In this document: piece after piece, positions 26,598 through 36,427 of the stretch
How positions within the stretch are numbered: the first letter of the stretch is position 1
How the letters are laid out: each line of letters begins with the position of its first letter
DNA from: Gloeocapsa sp. PCC 7428
GTDB lineage: Bacteria > Cyanobacteriota > Cyanobacteriia > Cyanobacteriales > Chroococcidiopsidaceae
NCBI RefSeq assembly: GCF_000317555.1
Contig: NC_019745.1
Span: 558,001 to 622,000 of the forward strand
Direction: 5' to 3'
Length of the DNA: 64,000 nt
Position numbers and translations under genes: made by a program
The notes under the pieces: model-generated
What the model was told of the DNA's origin: nothing
Databases searched by the model: none
Seen by the model: only the letters and a program-made list of their open reading frames with translations

Positions 26598-27791
26598 TTA
26601 CAAAGAGGACACTTGCGTGCGGGGGTCTCCCCCGTTGAGCAAAGTGTCCGGTGAAGTTTGCATGGCGGCGTCGGGTTCTAATTGCGCGATCGCTTTTACG
26701 GCTGTTTTGATCTCCTCGTAGGTAATATCGTGGAAAAATTGTGCTGCACCAATTCCTACGGTTAACGGAAAGCGCTGTAATCCATTGCGGTGTTTTGTTG
26801 TACTTTGCAATGCTGCGTACAGCAATTCGGGAGTACAAATCGGATGCAGTAACGGTAAACGCACGCTGCGCATAAAGTTATAAATGCGTTCGACTTCTTG
26901 ATAAGTGACTAAACTTCTTTGATAGGCAAGCATCACCGAGATTGCCATATCAACCGCTACAGCTTCCCCGTGTAAGAGTTTTGGGACTGCTTTTAACTCT
27001 AGCGTCGGACAGAATGTGTGACCGTAATCGACAAGTCTTTCAAGTTTCTCTTCCCAGAGATTTGATTCTAGATCTTCCAGCATTCCTTGCACTGATCGCC
27101 GAATAATAGGGACAGCTTCGGGATTTTGGCACTTGCTACTTAGCATGGCTGCGCCGTAATTTTCTAATAGCTCAAATAATTCTGCATCTTTAACGAGGGC
27201 AATTTTGAGAATCTCTGCAATACCGTTACTAATTTGTCTGTCACTGAGTGTTTCTAACAGCGTTGTATCTAGGATTGCGGCAAGTGGCGGATAAAATGTG
27301 CCGATTCGGTTTTTATGACCTTGGAAATTTACCGCTGTTTTGGCACCGATCGCCGCATCAACGACGCCTAGTAATGTTGTCGGAACGCGAATATAGGGAA
27401 TTCCCCGTCGAAAAAGGTTAGCCGCTAAGCCAACAATATCCATCAATACGCCACCACCGATCGCAATCACGGGTTCGGATCGTCGCGAAACTTCAAACGC
27501 ATTCAGTTCTTCAATCACCTGAAAAACTGTATCCATCGACTTATTGTCTTCTGACACCGAAAGCGAAATAAGACGATATTCGATTTCGTGATACTGAAAA
27601 TACTGGCGAATGCGTTCTCCATGCAGACGTTCAACATAGTCATCTACGATAACGACCCGACGCAAAGACTTTTGACTCGAATTTTGCCCATCGAACAACA
27701 GCGCGTTGTTTTCCGGATTGAACAGGTCGAAACTCTCAAATACAGTGTAATGAACTGGTAATTGTGTCTTGACTGACCACTTGGCACTCAT
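26598..27791 (-). CDS. mysA: C7-cyclitol synthase of the DDGS/EEVS type
   Basis: This 397-residue sugar-phosphate cyclase converts sedoheptulose-7-phosphate to a C7 cyclitol, the first step toward gadusols and mycosporines. The NAD-binding and active-site signatures are present: VIAIGGGVLMDIVG, IRVPTTLLGVVDAAIGAKTAVN, ISNGIAEILKIALV and YGHTFCPTLELKAVP followed by LLHGEAVAVDMA. Proline in HTFCP, where 3-dehydroquinate synthase has a second metal histidine (HTFGH), places it with DDGS/EEVS. The Nostoc DDGS motif I remember is HTWSPTLE, so this is a diverged variant. ATG at 27,791 is preceded by GAAGAGG. The last residues (LNGGDPRTQVSSL) derive from a 43-bp hairpin element. Confidence 0.85.
   Translation of the reverse strand: MSAKWSVKTQLPVHYTVFESFDLFNPENNALLFDGQNSSQKSLRRVVIVDDYVERLHGERIRQYFQYHEIEYRLISLSVSEDNKSMDTVFQVIEELNAFEVSRRSEPVIAIGGGVLMDIVGLAANLFRRGIPYIRVPTTLLGVVDAAIGAKTAVNFQGHKNRIGTFYPPLAAILDTTLLETLSDRQISNGIAEILKIALVKDAELFELLENYGAAMLSSKCQNPEAVPIIRRSVQGMLEDLESNLWEEKLERLVDYGHTFCPTLELKAVPKLLHGEAVAVDMAISVMLAYQRSLVTYQEVERIYNFMRSVRLPLLHPICTPELLYAALQSTTKHRNGLQRFPLTVGIGAAQFFHDITYEEIKTAVKAIAQLEPDAAMQTSPDTLLNGGDPRTQVSSL
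26607..26649. repeat. 43-bp hairpin element in the mysA 3' end
   Basis: Arms GGACACT and AGTGTCC enclose GCGGGGGTCTCCCCC. It supplies the last codons and the region just before the stop of mysA, and is the same element type as those inside both IS copies. Confidence 0.82.
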
Positions 27792-28499
27792 AACCCTCTT
27801 CAATCCTCTTGACTCAACAAGTTGTGTGATTCGGAAATTAAAGACCTCTGCTGGCAATTTGGTTGTCGTGACTGCGATATATAGCAGGGGTCAGGATTCA
27901 GGGGTGAGAGGTTAGAAATCAAGGTTAAAACAATGATTCTGGGCGCCTCTACAATGTCCTAACCGTATTGACCCTTGCGGGAACACCACACGGCACTCAA
28001 CCGCTTAAGCTTAGGCAACAGCTTCGCCGAACGGGGAAAGCAAAGGCTTGGTACGTAGAAGGACTTCATTACTGCGATCGCACTTGCAGACAAAGAAATC
28101 CTCTCGTTATACACTTATCGCTGCCAATGGCTTGATATTCGAGGAAATTGATTCTTGTGCTGAATTTTGTCTCGGTTGGGTTCCGTACAGAAATTCAAAT
28201 CAAGATTGCAATATACTCAGGAAATAACTGTTCGTTATTGTTCAGGTGGCGTCTTCGTTCCAACAACTTTGATTATTGTGATGGAATTGACTACGACCTG
28301 CAAATTAGTACAGAGGCATATACACAAAAAGCACATTTGTTTTGCTAATAATTCAGCCCCTACCGTGTCAGTCACTATTTATACTAGCGATAGGACACAT
28401 CAACGCAGCTGGCAATTTTTGTTAGCTGAGTTTTCATTGGTGGAGACCGTGCTAATAGCAACCCAATATAAATGTATATCATTTTGATAACACAAGATC
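27792..28499. other. Intergenic region upstream of the mycosporine operon
   Basis: About 700 bp without a convincing gene. A 27-bp repeat (27,946-27,972, CCTCTACAATGTCCTAACC...) matches 15,015-15,041 at about 24 of 27 positions. The mysA promoter should lie here but I cannot place it. Open frames at 28,148-28,487 lack family resemblance and ribosome-binding sites. Confidence 0.55.
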
Positions 28500-28727
28500 A
28501 TGAAAAAAGGACTGTTTGTTAGGCTTTCCGATGAGGAGATAGAAATACTTAGGCAGTATTGTATGCAAGTTGAACGGACGCAGTCAGATGTCATTCGCGA
28601 ATTCGTCCGCAGACTTAAAAAGAAAATTCCCGATGCTTCCATGGATGATTCGCAAAACCATGTAGCACTTTCTTTGCTTAACTTGCGGCAACAACACAGT
28701 GATTCAAATAAAAGTTCTAGACAATAG
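28500..28727 (+). CDS. CopG/Arc-type ribbon-helix-helix protein
   Basis: This 75-residue protein begins KKGLFVRLSDEEIEILRQYC and continues RTQSDVIREFVRRLKKKIP, a classic ribbon-helix-helix fold: strand GLFVRLS, helix 1 DEEIEILRQYCMQ, turn and helix 2 SDVIREFVRRL. It is expected to dimerise and bind DNA. The rest is a polar tail. It lies alone, divergent from the mycosporine operon and convergent with the IolE-like gene. No toxin-like partner is next to it. It could regulate a neighbour, but nothing in the sequence shows which. Confidence 0.72.
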   Translation: MKKGLFVRLSDEEIEILRQYCMQVERTQSDVIREFVRRLKKKIPDASMDDSQNHVALSLLNLRQQHSDSNKSSRQ

Positions 28728-28808
28728 ACTTTCTCTAACAAAAGAGAGATGCTATATATCTCAAAATAGTATTAAGTTCAGCATCACCTAAAGTGTGGTG
28801 CTCACTTT

Positions 28809-29750
28809 TTACAATCCTAATTGTTTTAAATATTCTCGGTTGCGTTGAGCACTTTCTTTCGGAGTTCCCATTCCAGGAAGCACATCTTGTTCGACAACAA
28901 TCCAACCGTTGTAATCATGTTCGCGCAGCCAAGAAACAACCCCTGGAAAATCTACCCCGCCTTGACCAAGTTCGCAGAATAGCCCGCGACGCACAGCCTC
29001 GAAATAGTCCCAGCCTTGATTGCGGGCTGCTTGTGCTATTTTCAAGTCACAGTCTTTAAAGTGTACGTGCCAAATGCGATCGCCAAAACGCTCAAAAGCT
29101 TCTAACACGCACTGTCCATCATCAGTCGCCGCGCCATAAGCATAGTGTCCTGTATCCAAAGTTAATCCAATTAAGTTTGGGTCAGTTTGCTCTAAAAAGC
29201 GACTAATTTCTTTCGGTGTTTCCAAATAAGAAGCACAATGATGGTGGAACGTCGTTCGCATTCCTGTTTCATCCCTAATGACGCGGGCAATTTGTTCTGC
29301 ACCCTCAATGCAAGTACGCCACTCCTTTTCACTCAACTCCATGTTTGGTTCAACTCTTCCTGCATTTTGTGTTCGTACAGGAACAGCACCAATTTCATCC
29401 ATCACGACCATAAAAGGACGTACAGTTTGAGTGGTACTCGTCTGTGCAACCGTTGATAGCAATCGGGCAATTTTGAGGGCTTGTGCTTCAGCTTGTCGAT
29501 GCGATTCTGGATTTTTTAATGCTACAGGTACGTAGCCACTTACGATCGTAAGATTGCGGCGCTCAAGTTCAGTTCTTAATTTCTCTGGATCTGTAGGCAT
29601 ATATCCCCAGTCACCCAAATCAGTACCGATATAGCCAGTTTCCACTAGCTCATCTAACATTTGTTGATAACCAATACTTTCACCCTCAAGCCCTTGCACT
29701 CCCAAATCACCCCAAGAACAAGGGGCATTAGCAACCCGAATTCCCTGCAT
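28809..29750 (-). CDS. IolE-like TIM-barrel protein (inosose dehydratase/sugar isomerase family)
   Basis: This 313-residue protein belongs to the xylose-isomerase-like TIM-barrel family, closest in pattern to inosose dehydratase IolE. It begins IRVANAPCSWGDLGVQGLEG, and the metal-binding residues appear in FHHHCASYLETP, GLTLDTGHYAYG, WHVHFKDCD and WIVVEQDV. IolE dehydrates scyllo-inosose, but no other iol gene is present here, so it may act on a different cyclitol or keto-sugar. GAGGAG precedes the ATG. It is about 1 kb upstream of the C7-cyclitol operon on the same strand; a shared cyclitol role is possible but speculative. Confidence 0.82.
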   Translation of the reverse strand: MQGIRVANAPCSWGDLGVQGLEGESIGYQQMLDELVETGYIGTDLGDWGYMPTDPEKLRTELERRNLTIVSGYVPVALKNPESHRQAEAQALKIARLLSTVAQTSTTQTVRPFMVVMDEIGAVPVRTQNAGRVEPNMELSEKEWRTCIEGAEQIARVIRDETGMRTTFHHHCASYLETPKEISRFLEQTDPNLIGLTLDTGHYAYGAATDDGQCVLEAFERFGDRIWHVHFKDCDLKIAQAARNQGWDYFEAVRRGLFCELGQGGVDFPGVVSWLREHDYNGWIVVEQDVLPGMGTPKESAQRNREYLKQLGL

Positions 29751-30076
29751 TATTTCTCCTCGTGGCGTGGGTGAATCATGAGAATTTCTTTACAATTATT
29801 TATGTTTAGCTGAAGAACCATAATAACGCCTCCCCCTTTAGATAGGCGACAAATATTGTCAAATACTCTGTATAACTAGATATTCAGCAAAAGATATCAG
29901 TTCAAGATAAATTGAGAAAATTGTAAATGTTTCATACAAGTCTTAACGTAGACCATAATCATGAGGAAACACGAATATCAACAGGTTTTCCTCTATCTCT
30001 CGTTAGATTTGCGCGCTAATTCTTTTCATCAAGAATGAATATGCCTATTTTTAATCCAAGATGACCGAAAAACAGT
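29751..30076. other. Divergent intergenic region
   Basis: A 326-bp AT-rich stretch between the divergent IolE-like and glycosyltransferase genes. I see no gene; promoters for both must be here. A short hairpin CGCC...GGCG lies near 29,827-29,848. Confidence 0.5.
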
Positions 30077-31300
30077 ATGCGAATTACAATCTTAGCGATT
30101 GGTAGTCGAGGTGATGTGCAGCCCTACATAGCATTGGGGCTAGGTTTACAAGCTGCTGGTCATCAAGTGCAACTTGCATCTTATGCGCGATTTGCAGAAT
30201 TCGTAGGCAGTTACGGAATCGAGTTTGCCGCAGTCGGCGCTAATCCTCAAGAATACATCCAAGCTTTGGCAAAAAATGTTGATTATTGGCGAATTTTTAG
30301 CGATAACTTAGAACAACTTCTAGAAGATTGCTGGAATTGCTGTCAAGGTACTCAAGCAATTATGTATTCTCAAGTCGCCTTACCTGGCTATCACATCGCT
30401 GAAAAGTTAAACATACCCTGCTTTGCGGCGTTTACAAATCCCTTAACTCGCACGCGGGCATTTCCTCACCCACTTTACACAAGTTCTGCTAACTTTGGTG
30501 GCACTTACAACTGGTTAACGTATGTCGTTCACGAACAATTGCGTTGGCAATCGGTGCGACAAAAAATCAATCGCTGGCGACAAGATTTAGGCTTATCACC
30601 TGTACCTTTCGCGGGTCTTTACTCTCGATTACAACAGCAGCAAATACCGATTCTTCATTGTTTTAGCCCGACTGTTATTCCCAAGCCGAAAGATTGGTCA
30701 GACTGGGCTTATGTCACTGGCTATTGGTTTTTGGAACACTTGCCAGAATGGAAACCACCAACTGATTTAGTTAATTTTATTAATTCAGGAATGCCGCCAA
30801 TTTACATTGGTTTCGGTAGCATGAGCGAACGAAATTCAGAAACGGTAATAAATTTAGTGCTAGATAGTTTGGTGCAGACAAAACAGCGCGGTATCTTGTT
30901 TTCTCATTGGGGCGGTTTACAAAATGTTGACTTACCGGATAATGTATTTTTGATGACGAGCAGCGTTCCTCATGATTGGTTGTTTCCGTTGTGTCGTGCT
31001 GTTGTTCATCATGGTGGTGCGGGAACAACTGCCGCAGCTTTACGTGCAGGTGTTCCTTCGGTTGTTATTCCTTTTGGTGTCGATCAACCGTTTTGGGGAC
31101 AGCGTGTTGCAGATTTAGGCGTGGGAACCTTGCCGATTCGACAACAAGAACTGACACAAGATAAGTTAATTGCGGCAATTCACGACGTTATTGACAATAA
31201 AATCATGATTGATCGCGCCCGTGTGTTAAGCGATCGCATTTGTGCTGAAGATGGAGTAAAACGGGCGGTTGAAATTATTCAAAGTTATCTACACGCTTAA
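30077..31300 (+). CDS. UGT-type glycosyltransferase (GT1/GT28, sterol-glucosyltransferase-like)
   Basis: This 407-residue GT-B glycosyltransferase transfers a sugar from a nucleotide sugar to a lipid or small molecule. The N terminus, MRITILAIGSRGDVQPYIALG, with the GSRGDVQPY signature, is typical of sterol 3-beta-glucosyltransferase-like and macrolide-type enzymes. The C-terminal donor site reads VHHGGAGTTAAALRAGVP followed by PFGVDQPFWGQRV. It is convergent with the GH1 beta-glucosidase gene (4 bp between stops). The acceptor is unknown; a hopanoid, carotenoid or, given the neighbourhood, a mycosporine are all conceivable. Confidence 0.85.
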   Translation: MRITILAIGSRGDVQPYIALGLGLQAAGHQVQLASYARFAEFVGSYGIEFAAVGANPQEYIQALAKNVDYWRIFSDNLEQLLEDCWNCCQGTQAIMYSQVALPGYHIAEKLNIPCFAAFTNPLTRTRAFPHPLYTSSANFGGTYNWLTYVVHEQLRWQSVRQKINRWRQDLGLSPVPFAGLYSRLQQQQIPILHCFSPTVIPKPKDWSDWAYVTGYWFLEHLPEWKPPTDLVNFINSGMPPIYIGFGSMSERNSETVINLVLDSLVQTKQRGILFSHWGGLQNVDLPDNVFLMTSSVPHDWLFPLCRAVVHHGGAGTTAAALRAGVPSVVIPFGVDQPFWGQRVADLGVGTLPIRQQELTQDKLIAAIHDVIDNKIMIDRARVLSDRICAEDGVKRAVEIIQSYLHA

Positions 31301-31303
31301 GCG

Positions 31304-32650
<1,347 letters not shown>

Positions 32651-32685
32651 TTATTGGTTTAATATCATTACTGGTCGATAGCCTA

Positions 32686-32731
32686 GCGACTTTAGTCGCG
32701 GCTAATCAGACAAAGTCCACCTGCGTGGACT
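32686..32731. repeat. Paired hairpin repeat (GCGAC/GTCGC and AGTCCAC/GTGGACT)
   Basis: Two small perfect hairpins, GCGAC-TTTA-GTCGC (32,686-32,699) and AGTCCAC-CTGC-GTGGACT (32,714-32,731), lie between the GH1 and DUF2973 genes. The second hairpin type recurs at 23,187-23,208. Confidence 0.75.
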
Positions 32732-32790
32732 AGGACTCATTGAGAATCAATGCTATAAAAACGTAGGAAGGTCGGTTTTGATAGCTTTAG

Positions 32791-33117
32791 TTATACCTCT
32801 TCTTGATTTTCTCCTTTGTATCCAGGAGAGGAGTCATAGAGGGCGTCAAGTTGTTGACGCGCGTCTTCAACGCTAATCGAACGAATGACTAAAAGCGGAT
32901 CTTTGATGATATTTCCTGAAGTGTCTAGTAATTCTGGGTGTGGTACAGATCGCGACGTTCCGGCAAAAGCTGAATAGCTGCTTTGACCGTTTTGCGGCGA
33001 TCGCACTGAATAAGCTTTGTCGCGTTCCCGACTAAACATCAGTAGATTGCGAATTAAATTACTGACGGCAATTAAGGCAAGAATTGTAAAAGCTAAAATG
33101 TAAAGCAGGTGTAACAT
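32791..33117 (-). CDS. DUF2973 membrane protein
   Basis: This 108-residue protein begins MLHLLYILAFTILALIAVSNLIRNLLMF, a single N-terminal membrane helix, followed by a polar cytoplasmic tail with HPELLDTSGNI and DPLLVIRSISVEDARQQLDALY. This is the DUF2973 pattern, restricted to cyanobacteria and of unknown function. I chose the ATG at 33,117, with GGAG 9 bases upstream; an upstream TTG would add five residues. It lies 130 bp downstream of the DUF2605 gene, and I recall these two families as frequent neighbours. Confidence 0.85.
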   Translation of the reverse strand: MLHLLYILAFTILALIAVSNLIRNLLMFSRERDKAYSVRSPQNGQSSYSAFAGTSRSVPHPELLDTSGNIIKDPLLVIRSISVEDARQQLDALYDSSPGYKGENQEEV

Positions 33118-33247
33118 TGCATTATTCTCCAAGGCAGCCAGCGGATTTATTATTGGTTTGATTGTCTAGAGGGTTGATTGTGCAGGGAAGCATTTTAGCC
33201 GATCAACCGTTATTTAAATGAGTATCTCAGAAATTCTAAAGCTTATT

Positions 33248-33580
33248 TTATATTCCTTCATTTTGATGCGATCGCTCTGCGCGAAACCGCATTCCGACTT
33301 TCCAACATTCTGTCAGCAAATGATGCCAAGGCATTATTGCTGCCATATCGATACCTACTTGTCCCCCTGTGACTTGAAACAACATTTGGGCTGAATTGAC
33401 CTCCTGCTGTGCTTGCTTCACGCGCTCAAGCAAGTCAAACTGCTGCTGCTGATCCAGAAAAGCGATTTGTTCGGTTTCTAGAAGATGGCGCGATCGCTCA
33501 AACCAATACTGAAAATCCTCAAGCAGGGGCTGCAATATCGTTTTGAGCAATTCAGGCTCCGGTAGATTGGAGTTAAGCAT
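33248..33580 (-). CDS. DUF2605 protein
   Basis: This 110-residue all-helical protein begins NSNLPEPELLKTILQPLLEDFQYWFERS and contains MPWHHLLTECWKVG, the DUF2605 pattern found in cyanobacteria. No catalytic motif or membrane segment is visible. It precedes the DUF2973 gene on the same strand, so the two may be co-transcribed. It is divergent from thrS. Function is unknown. Confidence 0.85.
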   Translation of the reverse strand: MLNSNLPEPELLKTILQPLLEDFQYWFERSRHLLETEQIAFLDQQQQFDLLERVKQAQQEVNSAQMLFQVTGGQVGIDMAAIMPWHHLLTECWKVGMRFRAERSHQNEGI

Positions 33581-33837
33581 AAAGCAAACCTTAAATTACT
33601 CTCCTATTTCTTAATCTTAACTTTATTTACAATTGTTCACATTACGCCAAGAGATGTAATTTTGAGGAATGAGTGGCTAGTGGGAGAGACGAAAATGCTA
33701 TTGTTCTCTCTTACCTACCCTATTACCCAACAACCCCAGCTTGCTAAACCCTAATTCCCGAATTGCTGCGAGTTGATGGAAAGTACCGATAAGATAGAAG
33801 CAGTGATAATTGCGATCGCTTAATTTACTTACCGCCA

Positions 33838-35661
33838 ATGGTTCAACAAATGTCTGCCCCTCAATCTCCCGCACAGCAGCAGCCTAAGGTTCAATTGCCG
33901 CGTACCAGTGAATCGGAGACTTTGAAAAAAATTCGTCATACTGCGTCTCATGTCATGGCGATGGCAGTGCAGAAGTTGTTTCCTAAAGCGCAAGTGACGA
34001 TCGGTCCTTGGATTGAAAATGGATTTTATTACGACTTTGACAATCCAGAATCATTTACCGAAAAAGATTTAAAAGCCATTCAAAAAGAGATGGCGAAAAT
34101 TATCAATCGTAAATTGCCCGTCATTCGCGAAGAAGTCAGCCGCGAAGAAGCCGAACGTAGAATTAAAGCAATTAACGAGCCTTATAAATTAGAAATTCTT
34201 GAGGATATTCAGCAAGAACCGATTACAATTTATCACCTAGGAGATGAGTGGTGGGATTTGTGCGCAGGTCCTCACGTTGAGAATACAAGTGAACTTAACC
34301 CCAAAGCAATTGAATTAGAAAGTGTTGCTGGGGCGTACTGGCGTGGTGATGAAACTAAAGCACAGTTACAACGTATTTATGCTACAGCATGGGAAACGCC
34401 AGAACAACTTGCTGAGTATAAACGTCGCAAAGAAGAAGCGCTAAGACGCGATCACCGCAAGCTAGGGAAAGAATTAGGACTCTTTGTTTTTAGCGATGAC
34501 GTTGGTCCTGGTTTACCATTGTGGACGCCCAAAGGAACAATCCTACGTAGTGTTTTAGAAGACTTCCTCAAGCAAGAACAAGTGAACCGAGGCTATCAGC
34601 CTGTTGTTACCCCACACATTGGACGGGTGGAATTGTTCAAAATATCAGGTCACTGGCAAAAGTATAAAGATGACTTGTTCCCGATGATGGGTGAGAAGGA
34701 AGAAGAAGGCTTTGTGTTAAAAGCAATGAACTGTCCCTTCCACATCCAAATTTATAAGAGTGAGTTACGTTCGTACCGCGAATTACCGTTTCGTTTAGCA
34801 GAATTTGGTACGGTATATCGTTACGAGCAATCAGGCGAACTTGGAGGACTAACGCGAGTACGGGGCTTTACGCAAGACGATGCGCACTTGTTTGTCACAC
34901 CCGAACAGTTAGATAGCGAATTTCTCAATGTTGTTGATTTAATTTTGTCTGTGATTAAGAGTCTACGACTCGACCAAAACTTTAAAGCCCGACTGAGTTT
35001 TCGCGATCCAACTTCAGATAAGTACATTGGTTCTGATGACGCGTGGAACAAAGCTGAAAATGCCATCCGCCGCGCAGTAGAAACCTTAGGAATGGATCAC
35101 TTTGAAGGTATCGGAGAAGCCGCGTTTTACGGTCCTAAGCTTGATTTTATTGTCAAAGACGCGCTAGACCGCGAGTGGCAACTTGGTACAGTACAAGTCG
35201 ATTACAATTTACCAGAGCGCTTTGATCTAGAGTACGTCGCTGAGGATGGTACGCGCAAGCGCCCAGTTATGATTCACCGCGCGCCTTTCGGTTCGTTGGA
35301 ACGATTAATCGGAATTTTGATTGAAGAGTATGCGGGAGATTTTCCGCTATGGTTAGCGCCAGTACAAGTGCGGTTGTTACCCGTTGGTGAAGCACAACGC
35401 GACTTCGCGATCGCTGTCGCAGCCAAAATGCGCGCTGCGGGTATTCGTGCGGAAGCCGATAAAAGTAATGAGCGTCTTGGTAAACTGATTCGCAATGCTG
35501 AAAAAGAAAAAATTCCTGTCATGGCGGTTGTAGGCGCGAAGGAAGTTGAAGCAAATAGCCTGAGTATTCGGACGCGCGCTGCGGGAGAGTTAGGCGTGAT
35601 GAGCGTGGATGATGTCTTGGATAAAATTAAAAATGCGATCGCTAACCACGACACTTTTTAA
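33838..35661 (+). CDS. thrS: Threonyl-tRNA synthetase
   Basis: This 607-residue class II synthetase charges tRNA-Thr. After a proline/glutamine-rich start it enters the editing (SAD) domain (HTASHVMAMAVQKLFP, then DLCAGPHVENTSELNP). The catalytic core follows with zinc ligands in MNCPFHIQIY and PVMIHRAPFGSLERLIGI, and then the anticodon-binding domain (WLAPVQVRLLPVGEAQ). It lacks the N-terminal TGS domain of E. coli ThrRS, so it is about 35 residues shorter; I recall this as common in cyanobacteria. The ATG at 33,838 is the only sensible start. No T-box or other leader element was recognised. Confidence 0.95.
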   Translation: MVQQMSAPQSPAQQQPKVQLPRTSESETLKKIRHTASHVMAMAVQKLFPKAQVTIGPWIENGFYYDFDNPESFTEKDLKAIQKEMAKIINRKLPVIREEVSREEAERRIKAINEPYKLEILEDIQQEPITIYHLGDEWWDLCAGPHVENTSELNPKAIELESVAGAYWRGDETKAQLQRIYATAWETPEQLAEYKRRKEEALRRDHRKLGKELGLFVFSDDVGPGLPLWTPKGTILRSVLEDFLKQEQVNRGYQPVVTPHIGRVELFKISGHWQKYKDDLFPMMGEKEEEGFVLKAMNCPFHIQIYKSELRSYRELPFRLAEFGTVYRYEQSGELGGLTRVRGFTQDDAHLFVTPEQLDSEFLNVVDLILSVIKSLRLDQNFKARLSFRDPTSDKYIGSDDAWNKAENAIRRAVETLGMDHFEGIGEAAFYGPKLDFIVKDALDREWQLGTVQVDYNLPERFDLEYVAEDGTRKRPVMIHRAPFGSLERLIGILIEEYAGDFPLWLAPVQVRLLPVGEAQRDFAIAVAAKMRAAGIRAEADKSNERLGKLIRNAEKEKIPVMAVVGAKEVEANSLSIRTRAAGELGVMSVDDVLDKIKNAIANHDTF

Positions 35662-36427
35662 GTACGTACCGACGCTTGTAAATAAGTAGAAACCACCAGT
35701 CAACCAACCATAAGTGTTTAGTAAATCGCTATTCGCTTATGGTTAACTACCCTACAATTGAACTAGAACGCAGTACGGCAAAAGACGCGATCGCGCGACC
35801 TCTGCTGAGATTAAAACAGCAGTAAAGTACTATCTCGTAATTGAAGTAGCGAAAAGTTGCTTGCAGAGGTTTTCTGCTTCAAGCCAACTTTACAAGACAA
35901 TGGTTTTGCGATTGACCATTGCAATAATATATCTTGATTTTACTTAGAGTTAATTAAAATTTAAAATTGCAGTCATATTATTAATTAAGTAGGTGGACAT
36001 AATTAAGTATTACACTTGTTGAGGTCGGTAATCGGTAATCGACGAAAAGCTTTTAGGGCATAGCAATTAGCGTTTGGCAAGCAGAAAACGGCTAATAGCT
36101 ATTGAATTACCAGTTACCAATGACCAATTCAAGTACGTTTATTTTCACCCACTTACTTAGATAACAGAACTTTCTAAATAATTAAAATAATAAACAGGCA
36201 CTTAATAGTTAGTTTTCTTACAAGTTTCACTTACTAATACTAAGATGTTTTTTTCGTCAAAGCTCCAAGTTTTTTTGACAAAATATCTTAAGTTAAATGA
36301 TTTACTAATAAACCTCGCGCTCTGTAATTCTATCTAAGTTTGTAGACATAAATTTTATATTGTCAAACTTCAGAGAGATGATTTCACTACGCAACTTTGG
36401 CAATCTATAAATCTGCATACTAATACT
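35662..36427. other. Long AT-rich intergenic region downstream of thrS
   Basis: A 766-bp stretch without a convincing gene. It holds a tandem-repeat block (36,024-36,130: TCGGTAATCGGTAATCG, later ATTACCAGTTACCAATGACC). AT-rich DNA before 36,428 probably contains the promoter of the repeat-protein gene. I see no tRNA or obvious small RNA. Confidence 0.55.

Noticed and set aside
28148-28487. Two overlapping open frames upstream of the ribbon-helix-helix gene
   Set aside because: No ribosome-binding site, no recognisable motif and unlikely amino-acid composition.
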